Below are positions 60,115 to 64,000 of a DNA stretch of 64,000 nucleotides, piece by piece. Numbering within the stretch: the stretch's first letter is position 1; each line of letters begins with the position of its first letter. The stretch covers positions 120,554,333 to 120,618,332 of the forward strand of contig OW799233.1 in assembly GCA_941918925.1 (NCBI GenBank), given 5' to 3'. The stretch is from Phyto melanocephala (lineage: Eukaryota > Arthropoda > Insecta > Diptera > Rhinophoridae). The notes under the pieces were generated by a model. The model did no database searches, was not told the DNA's origin, and saw nothing but the letters and a program-made list of their open reading frames with translations. Both the position numbers and the translations under genes were made by a program.

Positions 60115-60600
60115 GGGTGGTCCAACAATAATGCACGATGTTAATTGTGAGTCACACGACATGCCAAGTTTTTCACCCAGTTTTATTTGACATGTCTTTG
60201 TTTTAATATTTGACATATTCAACAATGGAGAGGTATATAAATGAGCAGCGTGTTCAGATAGTTTAAGCCTTTTACGAAAATGGGTGTTCAATTAAAATTT
60301 CATTTCGTGCACTTCGTTATTTTTTGGTGTGCACAATCGACCAAATGTGTCCACAATCAGAAAAGTTGTGCTCATGTTTCAGCCAACCAGATCTGTAGGA
60401 TATAAAAGTGTAGTGAAAGAGCGGGCAACCTAGAACATCTCAAAAACATAAATGATGCGAATTTTTATTAAAAATTTGAATTTACACGCTTACAAGGTCC
60501 AATTGACTCAAGAGATGCAGCGTACTATGTATTTCAAGCATGATCAGTACAGCTTCAGCGTTAATTAGAAGAATTGCCGCATTTGGGCTTGTTTAACAAA
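60115..60600 (+). pseudogene. Mariner-type transposon relic (N-terminal part)
   Basis: GGGTGGTCCAACAATAATGC at 60115 may be a terminal repeat. From ATG at 60225 the frame reads MERYINEQRVQIV, a stop, then FYENG in the same frame, followed by NRPNVSTIRKVV-like and LHAYKVQLTQEMQR segments. This is the HTH region and linker of mariner-type transposases. Stops and frameshifts occur throughout, and the catalytic part is not seen. The minus-strand ORF at 60046-60291 is a shadow. Confidence 0.65.
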
Positions 60601-63061
60601 TTTTCTGTAAACTTTTTGTTTTAGTATATAGTGACATAACGGAATTAAAAAGTTGTGTGCAGACAATTGCTTGTTCACAATTGGGAAAATTGGGACAACT
60701 TGGTTAATAATCAGATAAGGCGTTTACAACTTGTGAAAAATCTTAATTTACGACTTTATTTTGTAAACAAATCATTTTGAGTTAAAAAGTAGTCGGAATG
60801 ATTTTATTTTTTATTTTCCGACGCAATAATCACGGAAAACACTTACATAAAAAATTTAATTAAAGCACGCAATACATATGAACCTAAAATTTTCAGTTTA
60901 TTTTTCTCAAAAAAAAAATAAAAAAAATAAAAATAAAAAAATAAAAAAAATAAAATAAGAAAGCGCACAGTGTTCCTTTGTCTGTAGTCAGAACGAAAAT
61001 AAAGCAACGTGCCCACACATGTTACAACCACTTTGTATAACATATCAAAAGTCAAAACCAAGATACATTAACAAGGTAGTAATTCACTGTATCTTTTCAA
61101 TATCAAATCTGATTAAACTTTTTTAATTAGGCGAATTCAATTTACATGTGGCAGTAAAAGTACAGCTGAAATATTGTTTCTTTCCATATTCGCTGATAAG
61201 GCGACTTCAATTATAGGGTGGTGGCAGGGTTGTCAGATGTGGTGATATTAAAACTTGTTTGGCGTATTAATTTTTGATTTGGCGACATGGCGAATTTTAG
61301 AAAATAGTTGGCCATTTTGCTGGTTATTTTTCATTAGCAATGAATTTCTTTTGAGAATCGTCAAATTCGATTCGAAAAAGAATAATTTGATTTTGGTATT
61401 TTTATGTATAAAATTTTTTATTACGCTAAGTTTTTTTATAATTTAGACAAATCTTACTAATTCGGATTAAATTAATTTTTTTAGATATATAAAAATTATT
61501 TTTAATAATTACCAAAATATATATATTTCATTGTCAGAAACTAAAAAATAAAGTTGGCGAATTTGGCGATTTTTGACGTTGAGTTTGGCGAAGAAGTTCA
61601 AAATAATTCTACAACATATTCAATGCTTAAAAAACAACAGGGTTTTTTGTAGTTTCTTTCGTTTGCACTTGTGTCAAAAACTACTTATTTTTTTTGTGCT
61701 TTTAAGGAAAAACTTTCACGGGAAAAGCAAACCATGTAATTTTTAATAATTTTTGACAACTCAACCAATATTTATGCAGAGAAAAATGTATGTTGATCAG
61801 CAAAGTTTCCAACACCACCTGATAAGTGAATTTGCCTGGTTTACATAATTATTTATTTTTTCTGCGTTATGTTTTGTAAAATAAAAAAGTACGTTTTTTT
61901 TGACACATCGACAAACTGAGTAATAATCAAAAACTATAGTGTTTTTTAATGTTGTATTTTTGGTAGATATACTATCACCTGAAACCTAATTTCACCTTGT
62001 TTTTAATATTTCGTACAACCAAAAGATAACACCATGAAACGAGCTCTTAAACGTTATAATCTTGTTTCCAACCTTCTTATGCTATACCATACGATTCGAA
62101 CACGTATGGCTTGCATTGCACAAGTATTTTTTTCGTTAAGAAAGAAAAAAATAAATAATGCAATTTAGGAGGACTTGCATCTGCCGCTTGTGCTCTTAAG
62201 TGACATTTATTAAGGGTGTTGTAAACTTGTTTAATTTCTGAAATAGTAAAATAATATTTGATACTAAAATAAAGGGCAAATGTTCTGTTCATTTGAGTTT
62301 GTAATAAGTATCTTCCTTATAATATATTAAATCGAAATATGATACTTATCTGTAAAACATTATCAGTAAATTTTTCATTTTAAATTTTAAAAAGTTTTAA
62401 TTGTCCTTAAATTTTTCGTAAGCTTTTTCCATTTAGAAAATATTTAATAAACATTCATTATATAGAAGGTTTTCGATCAAACTTCTATAAAATATATTTT
62501 TAATAAAAAGGTAGAAAATTTTCTATATTAAAAATAATACACGAATAGAAATATATATTAATGTTCTGTTACTTTGTCTCAAGACCATTTTAAATTTCAA
62601 GTTTAAAAGCAAACTTTATTATAATAATTATATTAATGCCAAGATTGTATACTAAAGGCGATATTTGCAGTCCAGCTTTTTATTTTTTTTTTAAGTTTTT
62701 AAATGTGAATGTCGAACTCCGTTAAAAGAACTGGTTAAAATTTGTTCCGAACTGATCACCTTATACTTACGATTACACCATGTAGATACAAATGTTAAAA
62801 TCTTACGGTATGTTTTTTTATTCTTGTATTGTTAATTACACTCAAATTTGTTATTAAGTAAACGGAATGATACATTCAACGGTCAGCTTACTTGGCTTTT
62901 TAAAAAGAAATGCGGTCAAAACTTTTGTTATATGATGTGAGAAAAGCTTTAAGTAGGAAATATAGAAATAGAAATATTTGAATAATTAAACTGTAATATT
63001 TCAAAAATTAGTGCGGTATTAATCGGAACGGTTCCTTCACAAAAAGCGATATAAATAAGGA
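60601..63061. other. AT-rich DNA with MITE fragments, no gene seen
   Basis: A reversed half copy of the AAGGCAAATTTATTCATCA MITE family lies near 61790-61845 (CACCTGATAAGTGAATTTGC), and weaker related pieces lie near 61130-61220. ORFs are short and unrecognised. Confidence 0.4.
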
Positions 63062-63609
63062 TTATGAACCGCGAAAATTAGCTACATAACGTAATTTCTT
63101 CGTTTGCTTGGCCTCAATAGTCATGCTAATACTATTCGATCCGATAGAACCATCAGTTTGTGTACATTGAACATCTTTGGAAGTGGCGGCATAAAAAATT
63201 TCAACATACGTCAATGTTGAACCCTCTTTTGTTTTGGGACAACGCAATACTCGTTGTACATCTCTAGCTGAAGTAAATTTTTCATACTTGTCATATTTGC
63301 AGGCTATGGGCTTTAAAACTATATTTAAGTAATAATAATTACATTAATAAATATAAATATGTGTATGTATGTATGTAACACGAATTAAATTTCTTTTAAT
63401 TTACTTGAAGTTTTTTCCCCTAAAGTACATGAAAACCAGTGAAGGCCATCAGCAGGATTAAGTTCTTGAATCCCCAATTGAGTTAATACAGCAATATCTG
63501 TTACATTTGTTACTGGGACATTTTTTACCGTATAAGCATTAGTTCTACTGGCAGCAACTGCTAATAAAGTAAACAATAAAGCCGCAACAAATTTATTAAT
63601 ATTAAACAT
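63062..63609 (-). CDS. Two-exon gene for a 153-aa secreted cysteine-containing protein
   Basis: Exons 63405-63609 and 63062-63318 flank an 86-bp intron (donor TTCAA|GTAAAT, acceptor AATATAG|TTTTAAAG). The junction completes an Ile codon and gives 153 residues plus TAA. Residues 1-25 form a clear signal peptide (Lys6, hydrophobic VAALLFTLLAVAA, then SRTNA). The mature ~128-residue protein has four cysteines (61, 75, 95, 120), enough for two disulfides, and one N-glycosylation sequon (Asn35-Val-Thr). There is no membrane segment. I do not recognise the family; the size and Cys pattern suggest a small extracellular or haemolymph protein (inference). A TATA box precedes it. It lies on the opposite strand inside the likely first intron of the gene starting at 58894. 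Confidence 0.85.
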
Positions 63610-63661
63610 TTTCTCAAGTTTTTTGATATTTTTTATTTAAACGTTTAAGGTTGCTTTAAAA

Positions 63662-63699
63662 GACTGTTATAAAAATAAATAAGTTTTGGGGCTTTTATA
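63662..63699 (-). promoter_or_regulatory. Core promoter of the secreted-protein gene: TATA box and initiator
   Basis: On the minus strand TATAAAAG (63699 down to 63692) is followed about 34 nt later by AACAGTCT (63668-63661), a reasonable arthropod initiator with the start A near 63665. This gives a 5' leader of about 55 nt before the ATG at 63609. Confidence 0.65.
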
Positions 63700-64000
63700 C
63701 TTTTTTCTTACTAGCTAAACAACATTATTTCCTTATTATATTTTTTTAATCAGCCAAACAAACAATACATTGTAAATTTTGTCATGCATTTGTATTGGTA
63801 CTCATTTACCATCTGTTTATTTATTTTTCTTTAAACGCATTATCGGTATCAAAGATAAAGAAAATCTTGATATTGTAAAGTGTTTGGTAATAGTTTTTTT
63901 TTTAAGGAAATCAGCGGCCTTAAAGCAAAAGGGTTTATCTATCAATATTATATAACTAATTGATAAAGATAATCATAAAATTGCAGTAATTCTGTTTTTT
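63700..64000. other. AT-rich DNA upstream of the secreted-protein gene
   Basis: TTATCGGTATCAAAGATAAAG and repeated GATAA motifs (around 63840-63970, both strands) are possible GATA-factor sites, common upstream of fly fat-body and gut genes. No other feature is seen. Confidence 0.3.

Overview
The window looks like nuclear DNA of a higher (calyptrate) fly, probably a blowfly-type genome. It is very AT-rich, has GT-AG introns of widely varying length, a CAAAATG start context and many CAG/CAA-coded glutamine runs. It is also full of a dispersed repeat that carries the core of the Drosophila INE-1/DINE-1 element (TTCCGACCCCATAAAG, then GAGTCGAT, then a GTCCGTCTGTCC stretch). The species call is inference.

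Layout. (1) 165-1099: TA-flanked, pogo/Tigger-type inverted-repeat element. (2) 2055-23808, + strand: one large protein gene that I assembled from six exons. All five GT-AG junctions keep frame and give about 1,875 aa. The product is rich in Gln, Asn and Ser, probably cytoplasmic or cytoskeletal, with an SxIP (EB1-type) motif near its C-terminus. I do not recognise the orthologue. Its introns hold MITEs, INE-1-like copies, a small Helitron and a degenerate Transib element. (3) About 23.8-26.0 kb: its AT-rich 3' UTR. (4) About 26-58 kb: a transposon graveyard with no convincing host gene. It holds mariner relics, two hAT-type elements with 8-bp target duplications, a non-LTR retrotransposon 3' end, two Helitrons carrying helicase C-terminal remnants, and over a dozen INE-1-like copies, several nested. 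(5) 58894-58939, + strand: a likely first coding exon (signal-peptide-like, ending in GTAAGT) of a gene continuing beyond the window. (6) 63062-63609, - strand: a two-exon gene for a 153-aa secreted protein with a good TATA box, apparently inside that gene's first intron.

The mobile elements give a relative chronology: INE-1-like copies are interrupted by MITE and hAT insertions, one of which is itself interrupted by a younger INE-1-like copy. The most notable element is the Transib relic at 19744-22131, with CACAGAG termini and a GC-rich 5-bp target duplication like the RAG/RSS ancestor family. I found no rRNA, convincing tRNA or CRISPR.
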